From positions 19,541,936 through 19,605,935 of the forward strand of contig CM034233.1 of NCBI GenBank assembly GCA_019916065.1: a DNA stretch of 64,000 nt, in the 5' to 3' direction. Position 1 is the first letter of the stretch. Every line of letters starts with the position of its first letter. A program made the position numbers and the translations under genes. The notes below the pieces were generated by a model. It was not told the origin of the DNA and searched no databases. It saw only the letters and a list, made by a program, of their open reading frames with translations. The DNA is from Vitellaria paradoxa. Its lineage: Eukaryota > Streptophyta > Magnoliopsida > Ericales > Sapotaceae. Positions 27,705 to 39,301 of this stretch are shown here, piece by piece.

Positions 27705-28823
27705 TGTTAAAATAAAAGAAGAAATAAAATATTAAAAAGAAAAAAATTGTATTAATGTGTGTCTTGAATACAATAGAATAGCAACCCTATTTATAGAGGT
27801 GCCAAAGTAGAATTAAAATATAAATAAGAAACTAAATTAAAATAGGAATAGGAAACAATAAGAAAACTTATAATAGAAATAAGAAACTAAATTAAAATAG
27901 GAATAGGAAACAATAAGAAAACTTATAATGAAAAGGAAAAGGATTTCCTAATTATAATTTATAAGTTTCTATATTTTATATATGTTAACACTCTCCCTCA
28001 AACTCAAGATAGGAAATTAAAAACCAACTTGAGTTTGGAGACTAAGAACTGGAAAGCAGTCAGCACATCTCTATCACTTCGCACAGGTTACACATCTTAA
28101 GAGGTCACGAACATAGCTTTGGTTAAACGCCATAAGATCACGAGTCCAAATCTACTAACGCGTCTCGAGGTCACAAAAAAACGTAGATCCAAATCTACTA
28201 ACGCGCCTCAATGACACAAAAAGACGTAGATTCAAACTACTAACGTACCTCGAAAACACAAAAAAATGTAGATCCAAAACTACTAACGTGCCTCGAGCCC
28301 AAATCTACTAACGTGCCTCGAAATCACAAAAACGTAGATCAAGAGGAAACGTGTTGAATGACCAAGATACGCTAAGTTACAACCGCAAGATAGTATGTGC
28401 ATGTCTCCAACAGGGTGATTGGGGTTTTCAATAGAAAAACTGAAGCAGCAACTAGACATGGAAGTAATATGTAATTGGGTAAAGCAACAACGGAGGCGAC
28501 TATGATGGCAGGAAGGACAGCACCGACAGCCAAAGATGATATCGTTGGGTGCCTAAGCTACCCAGGATCAAAAACCATGAGTTTTGATACCATACTGAAA
28601 TAAAAGAAGAAATAAAATATTAAAAAGAAAAAAATTGTATTAATGTATATCTTGAATACAATAAAATAGTAACCCTATTTATAGAGGTGTCAAAATAGAA
28701 TCAGAATAGAAATATGAAACTAAATTAAAATAGGAATAAGAAATAATAAGAAAACTTATAATAAAAAGGAAAATTATTTCTTAATTATAATTTCTAAGTT
28801 TCTATATTTTATATATGTTAACA
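27705..28823 (-). mobile_element. Compact non-autonomous copia-type LTR element (TRIM-like)
   Basis: The 5-bp target duplication CTAAT flanks the element (27,700-27,704 and 28,824-28,828). LTRs are at 27,705-27,990 (286 bp) and 28,596-28,823 (228 bp). The longer one has an extra internal tandem copy of about 57 bp. On the minus strand the 5' LTR is followed after three bases by TGGTATCAAAACTC, an initiator-Met-tRNA type primer-binding site (28,579-28,592). The polypurine tract GAGTTTGAGGGAGAG precedes the other LTR. The 605-bp interior has no gag or pol, so it must have moved with enzymes supplied by another element. Confidence 0.88.
28141..28340. repeat. About 43-bp tandem repeats inside the compact LTR element
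   Basis: Four to five degenerate units of AAATCTACTAACG, then YGYCTCGA, then CACAAAAA, then ACGTAGATCC, period about 42-43 bp. They make up a third of the element interior. Confidence 0.8.
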
Positions 28824-29277
28824 CTAATTATATTTAAAATTTTTGCCATCAACTGTTATGAGTCTAAATCGAAGAAAGAAAATAGCAAAGAAGAAGAGAT
28901 AAAATCTGAGAAGAAAAATAGCAAAGAAGAAGGAAAGCTTTCCATGGTGGTATTACAGAAAATCCAAAGATGAAAAGCAATGGAGATAGCCATTTCATGC
29001 CCTCAAATCAGGAAATGCTCAACGCTGGTGAAAGGTTCAAATTGGTCCTGGAGCATTCTCAATCTCAGCCTCGCAACCAAAACCCAACAATGGTCAAGAT
29101 CAAAGGAAATACAACGGGTAGTTGGGAGTGGGAGACAAGCTGCAGCAATGACAGGACACATCAAGAGACCTTGGGAGAGAAAAAAGAAACTTCCAAAGCA
29201 AGCTGTTGCTGATTTGTACCTATACATGTATATGGAAATCATATAAGTGAGCTGGCAGGAAGCTAAAATCAGCCCCC

Positions 29278-29281
<4 letters not shown>

Positions 29282-29314
<33 letters not shown>

Positions 29315-29519
29315 GGTTTGTGCCACACATACCGGCCCCTCAACATGTATAGCGGTCAATCGCGAACTCGCGTAGCGGTGGGGAGTCAGACCCACACCCA
29401 AGAACTGGATACGGTTCGTCCAGCCAAGCAGGCCCGTCCTACCAACCTTTACTACGCTTTGCGCTCGGGAGACTGGCCCCAAGTTTTTGCTAGAAAGGAG
29501 ACTTGAACTTGAGACCTTG
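29282..29519 (-). mobile_element. SINE-like element, copy 1 of 3
   Basis: On the minus strand it runs from CCCAAGGTCTCAAGTTC (box B-like AGTTCAAGTCTCC) through TGGCTGGACGAACCGTATCC to a long A tail (T run at 29,282-29,312 on the plus strand). Box A is missing, so it is 5'-truncated or divergent. The flanks AAGCTAAAATCAGCCCCCC recur on both sides (29,263 and 29,523), consistent with a long target duplication or a local tandem duplication. Confidence 0.65.
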
Positions 29520-29570
29520 GGTAAGCTAAAATCAGCCCCCCAAATTATTTTTTTTTATTTTTTTTTTTTT

Positions 29571-29780
29571 TTGGTTTGTGCTACACATACCGGCCCCTCA
29601 ACATGTATAGCGGTCAATCGCGAACTCGCGTAGCGGCGGGGAGTCAGACCCACACCCAAGAACTGAATACGGTTCTTCCAGCCAAGGAGGCCCGTCCTAC
29701 CAATCTTTACTACGCTTTGTGCCCGGGAGACTGGCCCCAAGTTTTTGCTAGAGAGGAGACTTGAACTTGAGACCTTGGGG
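29571..29780 (-). mobile_element. SINE-like element, copy 2 of 3 (left arm of palindrome)
   Basis: Same element and orientation as copy 1, again followed by a T run on its left. It forms an inverted repeat with copy 3, with a 36-base spacer. The spacer itself (CGCGAACTCGCGTAGCGG ...) is a displaced piece of the same element. Confidence 0.7.
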
Positions 29781-29816
29781 TGGTATCGCGAACTCGCGTA
29801 GCGGCGGGGAGTCAGA

Positions 29817-30026
29817 CCCCAAGGTCTCAAGTTCAAGTCTCCTCTCTAGCAAAAACTTGGGGCCAGTCTCCCGGGCGCAAAGCGTAGTAAAGGTTGGTAG
29901 GACGGGCCTCCTTGGCTGGACGAACCGTATCCAGTTCTTGGGTGTGGGTCTGACTTCCCGCCACTACGCGAGTTCGCGATTGACCGCTATACATGTTGAA
30001 GGGCCGGTATGTGTAGCACAAACCAA
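29817..30026 (+). mobile_element. SINE-like element, copy 3 of 3 (right arm of palindrome)
   Basis: Reverse complement of copy 2 with about seven differences in about 210 bases by eye. It ends in an A tail at about 30,025-30,036 followed by GGAAGCTAAATCAGC, again resembling the flank of the other copies. Confidence 0.7.
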
Positions 30027-30479
30027 AAAAAAAAAAGGAAGCTAAATCAGCATGGGTATGGGCCGGGTTGATAATGTGATAGTGGGTTAAGAGAGTGGCC
30101 CAAATGAAACAAATAAGATCCCTCCACCATTTTAGCCAAGTACGGCCCATTTCATCATTGGGTTGGCCCGAAAGGTTTAAGGAATGGTTAAGTTACAATT
30201 GAGCTGTCCAACTGTTGAACCAGCTGAAAGGCTTGTTAGTTAGCTCAATTATGAGCTAACTATAGTCAATTACATACCAGTTAACCTCAGTTGCGAGTTA
30301 ACTCAGTTTAGTTACAAATTTACTGAACTACTATAAAAACCATGTACAGCAGATATCTTTCTTGAGAAATTCTCTCTCTCTCTCTTGAAGGCTAATTGGT
30401 GCCCTCAAAACACCATTGTTGTACTTGAGCTTTTCTCCCTTCATCCACCATAAGTGGAGGAAAGAGTAAGGTTCAGAGC

Positions 30480-30751
30480 GCCCCTTCGGGGGTAGCTGGG
30501 TTGGTTCGGTCAGCTGCCGTAAGGACCTGGATCTGGTAAGAAGTCTTGGGTTTAACTCTCCCTTCGGGGGAGGCGGTAATCCTCCATTGTCGATGACTGT
30601 CTAACAGCCTTTCCAGCTAAGCCGGTCAGTCAAGACTTGCTTAAACTGATTTACCTCCTCGTGGGCCTTTGCCAGCTAAGTTCATGGAGCAAGCTTCACC
30701 CAGAGTGCACCCACGAGTAACGGCTGCAAGCTTCTCCCGACCCCAAAAGAA
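30480..30751 (+). mobile_element. Full-length tRNA-derived SINE with 13-bp target duplication
   Basis: Flanked by TAAGGTTCAGAGC at 30,467-30,479 and 30,752-30,764. The head carries box A-like TAGCTGGGTTGGTTCGG and box B-like GGGTTTAACTCTCC. The body contains TAAACTGATTTACCTC and CACCCAGAGTGCACCCA. The 272-bp element ends in a short A-rich tail. A 5'-truncated relative lies at 48.6 kb. Confidence 0.85.
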
Positions 30752-31498
30752 TAAGGTTCAGAGCAATTTATTACATTCAAACATCCCCATAGTTTCAACT
30801 CTTACACATTATGAAGTAAATGAATTTCATCAATAAAAATTTTATGTATAATATATTATATAATATAAGGGTGAAAGATATCAAATAACTCTCTTTATCT
30901 TTGTAAAGAAGAAAAGAATTTTAATTTCAAACTAAATTTAAGAGTAAGTTACACTTTAGGTCTTATATTTGGCATCAAATCTCATTTTATGACTTAATAT
31001 TTTTCAGTAATAAATTTGTGCTACATTTGGTTGCTATGAAAATGAAAACAATAACGGGAATAAGAAAAGAATTTTAATATCTATTACGTCAAGGAATATA
31101 AATTCTTTCTGCTAATTTGTCGGTGTATATAAATTCATTTGAGAGTGAAACAAGAATACAAGTTCAAAGATTAAATTGCTATTTTCTTTTTATTCAATCG
31201 AAAATTTTAGACATGATAGTACGAATAATTTTGTTAATTTATAATTTATCAAAAAAAAAATTATCCTTTTCTAAATACTATATCGAAATTCGTAACCTTA
31301 TATTCCCTCAATTTGGAAAGAACGACACAAAATCAAGCAAATATGAGAATTCCTACCACAAACAAAATCTTTTGTTCTAGTTCTTGAAATATACAAGCAA
31401 CACAACATACCATTAAACTCTTCCTCCAATTAGTCCATGTGACCATTTAACAAAGTGAAAAGGAAAAAAAAAAAACATAAAATACAGAAGATCATTAC

Positions 31499-31501
<3 letters not shown>

Positions 31502-31549
<48 letters not shown>
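31502..31549. repeat. (TA)n microsatellite
   Basis: About 24 uninterrupted TA units. Unit A lacks this expansion at the corresponding place (about 21,440). Confidence 0.95.
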
Positions 31550-31550
<1 letters not shown>

Positions 31551-32183
31551 GTATTTAAATATTACAATAAAAAAGGGTCCTTAAATGAAATATGGGGCTA
31601 AATATAAGGATACAGAGAGTAACTCACCAACCCCCCCCCCCCCCCAAAAAAAACCCCAAAAAAAATAAAATAAAATTCACTAGCTGCAATTGAACGTGCA
31701 ATGCATATTGCATGATATGTACTGCTGTATTCGAACCATAGCGTATTTGAAGATTTCAATAACAGGTATATCATTATACTACATTTGAGAGCTTTCGAAG
31801 ATAAATATTAAATACAACATTGCAACATCCGTGTGTAAATGGAAACAATGTGAAACCACTAAATATATTGATCAAGTGACTAAAAGCAAAGAACGTATAA
31901 AGGAATGAATACAATTCTTTGTACCCAAAAAGGGGAACTTCCCAAACTCTTTCCAGCTAAGAAACTAAGAAACCTCATTGAGTATTAACAACACGCCTTT
32001 AGGTGATGTAGTAGTGAACTCCAGTTTTCCTTCCTGCCTTTCCCCGGAAAGCCCATTTAAGTTATGATATATAGTCAATTCAAGTCTTCCTCAATCGAAG
32101 CCCCCTGGTTGCTTCAGAATCGCTCGGAAATGGCACAATAACTGGAATTCAAAATCAAGGTATCTGGATTTTGAAAGCATACC

Positions 32184-35100
32184 TCACTGGATTGTCGTAA
32201 AATTACTGGGACCTAACAAGTCATCACAACTAGTTCCCTCGCAAAGGCACTCTTCAGGATTCGCATAGAAGTAATCTTCTTCCTTCGGCTTGTCTTCGAT
32301 AACTCTACGATGAGTTGGCTGTCCCATCCTCCTTTCATGGGTCAGCCGGACACCAGCTGAGAACTCATCCCACGATAATGTCCCATTCTGATGCAAATCC
32401 AGCAATTCTACTAGGCTTTTCCGATCAAGTTGGATGGTTTTTTTAAACCCAAGATACCTGCACGAGAACTAATCAGGAATGTATTCAAGATCCGTCACAA
32501 AGTTGTTGGTCTTCTTTAAGAAAAAGGGATGCTCCCTCCATGTCAAGTAGGATGCACGTATGTTACCTACGGTGACCTTCCACAACTCTTGCCATGTTAC
32601 CATCGTAAGTGGGGACAAAAATGTTACTTGCAACTGAAACCATAAAATCCAAGGCTGCCATTTGAGATGAATGATTCTGGAACTGTCGCAGTTCTTCTGG
32701 ATCCAGCAGCATTTCCTTTTTCACCTGAATATTACAGTTGTCACTGAATTTAAGAATCTTACACTAGAAGTAACTACATCCAAAAGCCAATTACAATTAA
32801 GAAATGCACAGGTACAGCTAAGAGAGAAAACAGCTACAAGATTAGCATAATAAGCGTATGCCCATGCTTATCCGGAGGAATGATTGGAATGATCCCAACT
32901 GCTTGTCATTTCTGTTAAAATTATCATGTTGTTCAGTGTTCACCAACCATTCAATAATATGTAGTAAGGTAGCAGATCAGATCAACCATTATTATTATTT
33001 TGGACAAGCATATTCCAAATAAACCATTGGCAGTTATTTCCCAAGGAGGACCTATCAAAAGGCATACTCAACCCTCAATATTCATGCTACAAAGCAGGAA
33101 CTGGACTGGAGAGGCATAAGCATGACCAAATTAGCATGCTTTCTAATATGATGACTGTCAGATTTTGGGCAAAACCTGAATATCTCACAAGCATTTAGCA
33201 GAGTTGCAAATCACAGGCATTCTCAAATTTGCAGGATCAAAAAGGATAATTTAAGATATAAGGTAAAGGTTACTTACAATCCGCGGAAATGCATCTCTTA
33301 ATGTTGCAAGTCTCCTTTGGCTTCCATAAATCTCCCCAGATGCAATGTATATTTGCATATCCTTATCAAAACCAAATGCTCGTAGAATTAATGTTGCCTC
33401 CTCAGGGGTAAGAGGACACAGACCTTGTGATCTCTTCTCTTCAGACACTATCTCCTTCTCTCTCCACCAAGGGAATGCATATCTGGACCAGCAGTTAAAC
33501 GTAGAAACATTTTACATTATTGTACATCTCATACAAAATGACTGGACGAATATCTAATCAGATTGGATTATCATGTAAGTGAGAGCATCAAATTCATAAA
33601 TGGGGTCTGATACATGAAAGCAAAAAATTTCTTGGCTTCACCAAAATCCAACAACCATTTCATATACAAAGAAATTGCAACAATTCAGCAGGCCCAATAT
33701 AACTCAATTAGCCTGATCATCCTACAAACTTGGTAAATCATCTAAAACACTATGGATCCTTTTCATGTGTACAAGTGCCACAAAATGGGGAAAAAATTCC
33801 TAATATTGGTTGACTGTTCAAGGGAAATTTAGTCCTACATATGTTTAACAGATAAAACAACCCACAATAAATTATATTGTTAGGAGAGAGAATAGATAAT
33901 AGCATCATCATGCAAAATGTGCAGCAATTAAAATGCAGTTACCTCAACCGTTTCAGATCCTCAGCTTCCTCGTCAGTGCAGCCATGGGTACAACCTGAGA
34001 AAGCCAACATGTCCATCTCATATCTTAGATGCAATGCCACAAAGGGTCCCTTTGCCTGAAGCATCCGTATCAATTTGTATCCCAAAGCCTCAATCTCAGG
34101 AGTGAATTTCAGTGCATGGAAATTGACACGACATCTGAATTTCTGAAGATCAAGAGGTATCCCATTGTTTGCCAAACGTGCATCTGTTCTGTTGAAGTGT
34201 ATCACCTTATACTTGCTGAAAAGGGGCAGAATCTGTATAACAAAAGCAAAGCCACTATATCAGGATGTTCAGAGTTTAAATATAAGTAGAGAGGGCAATT
34301 CACCATGCAAAGTCAACAAAATCAAACTTGAGTATACCAATATTCAGATAAATTGCTTTGCATCCCTAAGAAGAAATGGAGTATCAATTACAAATTATTA
34401 TTATATAGGGCCCAAGAATGACATCTCCACTTTTTACATGACTAATCTAAACAATTTACAGTTGCAAACACATCTGAATCAAAATTGAAATTTTCCTTTT
34501 GGAAAAGCAATTTCTGAATTAATTTGGATAGTAAATGACAAATATATTTTCTGAAATGAAGGTTTAATAACATTTAAAAAAGTAGAAGTGCAAGAAATTA
34601 CTAGAGAACCACACTTTCAGTGAATTACATTTCAAATGTAATAAAATTATATGACTAAGACATTGTTTCACAAACAACTAGAAACTATACAAACCTGCTG
34701 CAAGTAATATTTTTCATTTGACCAGCTAACAGGAGGCATCATTAGTGGTTGGTAACCGTATTTCCTGTTAAACCTCTTTGGCAACCTTCTAACAATTCTA
34801 ACCTCATCTCTTAGTGAATCAATGAAGTGTTTCACATCAAAAATGTCCCCAAAATTACTGCAAGCGAACACCACAAGTCAAAATTTTTTTAAAGTCAAAA
34901 AGAAAGTCACAGCTTTTCCAGAACAATAAAAATACCTAGGATCAGCCCAAAAGGATGTCTTATCAAGCTCTGGAACAACCAAAGTAAGATTCAAAAGACG
35001 AGCGACTGTCACCATATCACAGATCTGAAATGCCAGACTGGCTATAAGAGTCAAGATAAAAATAAGAAAACCACATTAAGAAAATGCCAAACAACAAATA

Positions 35101-36435
35101 CAAACCGCAGCACGCATTTGATTCAAGCCTCCATTGCAAGACACTTTTAGGAAACCATTGCTTGTGTAATTCCCTGCAAAGCAATAGGAGCAAGTTTGGT
35201 TCAGAACAAATAGGAGGCCGCTAAAAAGGAAACACTGGACTTCTACAGGGTAGCATATGCCATTGTTCTAAAGATGAGGTTTTCTGCATTCCAACTAATC
35301 ATTCTACACAAAATTGGATTATTAGCATGATTTTGGACATATATGTATCCTAAGAGGAATTCTAGTTGTATGCAAAAAAAAAAAGAAAGCGGTAATTATG
35401 ACACTAAAACACTGTTTTTTTTTTTTTTTTTTTGACAAATAAATGTGAAGATTTTATTAATAAAAGGCATCAAGAAGATGCCAATTACAAGTCAAATTAT
35501 ACTCCAAATTTTCAACAAAAGATTTAAAAAATTTAAACAATCAAAATCAGGATTTATACACTTTGTAATTCACTTATACAAAGTAGGCATGAAAAGACCT
35601 CTGAACTTATATGAACGAGTTTCTATTTCTTGAAAAGTTCTGGAAGTTAGTTGGCACTTGGGTTTGCAATTATCCAATACACCTTCATTCTTATAATGAA
35701 AATATCTGTCCACATCAACTAGCTGAAGTGAAATTATTCCATCCATGGGATTTAACTTCAATAAAACTCTCTTGGATTTTCATAATTGCCATGAAAAAGT
35801 ATCCATGTCATGCATTCGCATGAATAAGATCATTCAGCAACCCGGAGGTATAAATTTAACTACAAAATTTTCAATATTAAGATTGTTCACACTCAAAAAA
35901 ACAACAATTAAACCAGAATCTCATCAAGTTTCAATCCACAATCAAAAAACAAGTAGTAACACATTTACCCACTTCAAAAATATATACATCCGTTCTAATT
36001 ATTTATCATTATTCCAAATTGTCAATTAGATCAGACAACCGAAGAAAATGAAGAACCACACATGCCCCATATGAGCCACCCCCAGACAATGCTACTGAAA
36101 GTCCTGCATTTTCAGCAAATGGTGCGAAATCAATTATAAGAAACACGGTTCAAGAGAGACTCACTTGCAGGGGGAAGAGGTGGAAGCGATGGAACCCTTT
36201 GGATCTGTTTCGGCGGTTTCCTAAACCCAATTATCTGATTCGATAACCCAGCTAACAAACGCGGCTGCCAGAGCTCGCCCACGGCCACGAGCTGAACCAA
36301 ACACGTCCATATCAAAATGCTGGAACACACCCTGATGAACCAGACCTGTAATCGGGTCCTCGGGATCACCTGCGCCGGAAGCTTATCACACCTCACCTGT
36401 ACACCCTCAGATCTAGCCTCCATCCTCTTCTCCAC
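32184..36435 (-). CDS. Plant GDP-fucose protein O-fucosyltransferase family, type II membrane protein
   Basis: Eight GT-AG exons join in phase: 36435-36165, 35173-35106, 35024-34936, 34857-34695, 34232-33943, 33482-33278, 32724-32567, 32457-32184; 1518 nt, 505 aa, normal for the family. A short basic N terminus precedes one membrane segment at about residues 31-53, as in Golgi type II glycosyltransferases, then a proline-rich stem (about 73-90). The catalytic domain starts with [19 protein letters not shown], then [57 protein letters not shown] and [20 protein letters not shown]. Family members transfer fucose or related sugars in the secretory pathway and affect cell-wall glycans; the substrate of this one is unknown. 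The start could also be M5. A duplicate of the last exon lies at 23.5 kb. Intron 1 contains a retroposon tail. Confidence 0.93.
35412..35560 (-). mobile_element. LINE-like 3' tail in O-fucosyltransferase intron 1
   Basis: A T run (about 35,414-35,432) followed by AAGATTTTATTAATAAAAGG and CAAGAAGATGCCAATTACAA resembles the 3' end of the LINE at 11.4 kb (TTTTATTAATAGAAT ... AAGAGAATGCCCAAAACAAT). It is probably a 5'-truncated LINE insertion on the minus strand. The left-hand extent of its coding part is not resolved. Confidence 0.45.
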
Positions 36436-36566
36436 ACCTCATCGCCGCTGCTTCATTCTCCCAATCGCCACCAATCACCAAAGTTTTTCATCTCATTGAT
36501 AAACGAAAGCCAATGAATTTCATCAACAATGCAAAGAAACCCTACTAAATCCTCCAAATCGATTCC

Positions 36567-36598
<32 letters not shown>

Positions 36599-39086
36599 CA
36601 TATATATGAAATTTCTGTAAAGATCAATGAATGGAAACCCTAGTGACAGACGAGGGATAAATAAGGGAACGCTACGTTATAGTTTTACTTGTTTGTTTTT
36701 TTCCTTTTTTTTTTTAACTTTATTCCAGGAATGTTTCTAATCTTTCCTTCTACCCCGCTGGCTTTGTTGTATTAGAAGAATGAATGACGGAAATGGTAGC
36801 GATTTCGTGTTTGGCTGTTGAGAAAATACGAGAAAATAAATAGTTACTGAGTTTTTTTTGGGGGGGGGGGGTGTGGAGAGAGAGAGAGAGAGAGGGAGGA
36901 AAAAAAAAACATAAATCGGTCTCCGATGGTGACGGAGATATAGATCGCCGACTAACACGACACGACCCAAAAAACCAACCCGTGAGATGTCTTTTTTTTT
37001 TTTGGCAAGTGACCGGTGAGATGTCCGGATGCGATTGATTCTACGACTGTGTGCTGTCTATAGATTGGGACTGTTTCCGCAAAATACTTGAATGCTTCCC
37101 TACAAAATAAAATAAATTTTTGTAAGATTTAAACTTTTTTTACTTATAATTTCGAATCTACAATTTTTTTAAATTTATATTAATTTATACGATTATAAAC
37201 ATGAGCATAAAATTTTTTTAGTATTAATTCTATCATTATAAATGGTGTATTTGCTAAAAAAAAATAAATTACACAATCTTTTAATGTTACTTAAATATAA
37301 AAACATGTCTCAATATTTAAACTTTATATTAATTTCTCTTATTTTAAAATATTTGTAAGTAATTATGTTATTTAAACTATTAAATACTAACGAAAAATGA
37401 TTAGGTCAACCAAAAGTTCAAATAAATTTCCTATTTTACCTTTTTCATTGCTTTATAAAGAACAAAAATAATAATATTTAATAAAAATTACAAGTTAAAT
37501 TAATTAAATAACGTAAAGTAATATTAATGTGTGGGAATTAATTAATTAATTAATAATTTTTATAATTAATTTCTTAATTAAAGTGATCCATAAAAGAATT
37601 CAAATTTAATATAAATTTATTTAGAAGTGTTATTATTGACAAGAGATTATGAGTTAGTTTCTTGATCAAATCCTACTTTAATAAATGATAGAGATTAGAG
37701 GATTAATTAGTAAATTTCTAGTCTTTCTCCCCAATAAATAGTGGAGGGATTCCCTCAATTTATACACATTAACTTATAATGTTTAATTAAACTTTCATCA
37801 TTTTAACTTTTATCATCACCCTTAAATAATTTAGTAAAGTTCTAAACAATTTTTTTTAATTTTCATGGTCTAGTAATATATTTTAAAATTAATTTAATGA
37901 AATAAAATGTGAGAAAAAATATAAGTGTGGTAAATGTTAAAATAAATAAATTATGAAAAATTTGTAAATAAATAAATAAATATCAAGATGATAAAGAAAA
38001 TGATAAAAGTTTGTAAATAAATTAAAGTAAATTAAGTTATTTTTTATTTGATTAAGCTAAATGAAAATAAAATTTATTTTAGTCTTTCAAAATATTTTTT
38101 TCTTACATAAAACATATAATCATGAAAATATGAAAATTTATAAATTTAAATTTCTTATTCTCCCTTACTCCTACTAACTATTGTTACTAATACTAAATTT
38201 AAAATAGAATTATTAATTTTTTTTCACTATTCTTGTACCCAAAAAAATAAAACTACGGAAAAAGTAATCAACTAACAAAATTAATGAATCGAAAAAATTA
38301 ACTTTTAAGTATAGAGATAGATTTATCAAACCAATTATAAGTATCTTTCTTTTGAAAACTTAATTTAAATTTTTTATAGTGATAAGTATATTTTTTTTAA
38401 ATCTAGAATTAAAAATTTTTATCATAGCATGTAATTCATTTGTTTAAGTGATTTTTTTTTCAAAAATCTAGATTGTAAATGCCGACCCACTTATTAAAAT
38501 ATCTAAGAAAAATAGTAAATTGTCATCTGTATATAATTCAAAAAAATAATTTTTATTACAAAACAAAAATATTTATAACATTATAGTTATGTCATGGCTT
38601 GACTTTTTGTACAAGAGTTTTTATGACATTATAATTATACAAAATATATGTGAAAAAAATATAAGTAATTGTATAATTTTAAGAAAAAAGTAAAGTAATA
38701 GAGTGCAAAAAGATATTTATGAAGTACAAATAGACTCACCGTTAATTTAGTAACCTTATTTTATTTTATTTTAAATTTAGAGGATTTAATTTAGACAAAA
38801 GCTGGAATGAACCAGGATGAGAAAAATATTGCATCCCAAATCAAGAGTGCCACTAAAAGAAACTTTAATTATAAACCTCAAATCAAAAACCTCACCACAT
38901 CCATGACCGTTGTTGTCTTCCGATGAGTGCGGTGGATACGTTTTCGATCACTTTCTCTAAAAATATCTTAGTAACACCGTGAGTCTCTTCATAAATTAGG
39001 TCATTGGTTCGCTTAATGCTTTCTTTTTTGGTTAAGTGACGAACCGTCAACTTCATAATCACATGAATATTGTCTCGGAGTACCTT
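36436..39086. other. Intergenic AT-rich spacer
   Basis: The first few hundred bases are the promoter and leader of the O-fucosyltransferase gene, with TATATG/TATATA runs near 36,570-36,610 and a G run plus GA run at about 36,848-36,897. From 37,100 to 38,850 the sequence is very AT-rich with many homopolymers, and I see no gene or clear element. Confidence 0.6.
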
Positions 39087-39301
39087 TTTTTTTTTTTTTT
39101 TAAGTAATGGTGGAAATCACTCAACGGTGTTACTCACTGAACTATAAACCCTCGAGAGAACTAGCGCAGTAACCCACCACCACGGCCCTCCACTTAAATC
39201 CTAGCCGCTTCAGGTGAGAATCGAACCTACGATATAAATATATCACCCACGCCTTAAACTTGACTCCCACCCCACTGAACCAACCAAGGGTGAGTATCCC
39301 A
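39087..39301 (-). mobile_element. tRNA-derived SINE with 9-bp target duplication
   Basis: GAGTACCTT flanks it at 39,078-39,086 and 39,302-39,310. The minus strand has box A-like TTGGTTCAGTGGGG near 39,288, box B GGTTCGATTCTC near 39,220 and an A tail (T run at 39,084-39,101 on the plus strand). It is about 215 bp. Confidence 0.85.

Noticed and set aside
28147..28340. Evenly spaced repeats that could suggest a CRISPR-like array
   Set aside because: Units are contiguous tandem repeats without unique spacers, inside a plant LTR element.
28970..29246. Open stretch of about 80-90 codons upstream of the SINE triplet
   Set aside because: No domain and no matching counterpart in unit A; likely chance.
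29555..30150. Several open stretches of 60-105 codons on both strands across the SINE triplet
   Set aside because: They mirror one another because the sequence is an inverted repeat of a non-coding element and end in poly-lysine from A tails.
30181..30466. LTR-like region with TATA-type TATAAAAACC and a CT run before the SINE
   Set aside because: Could be the 3' part of a retroelement LTR, but I could not find a partner LTR, a target duplication or clear ends.
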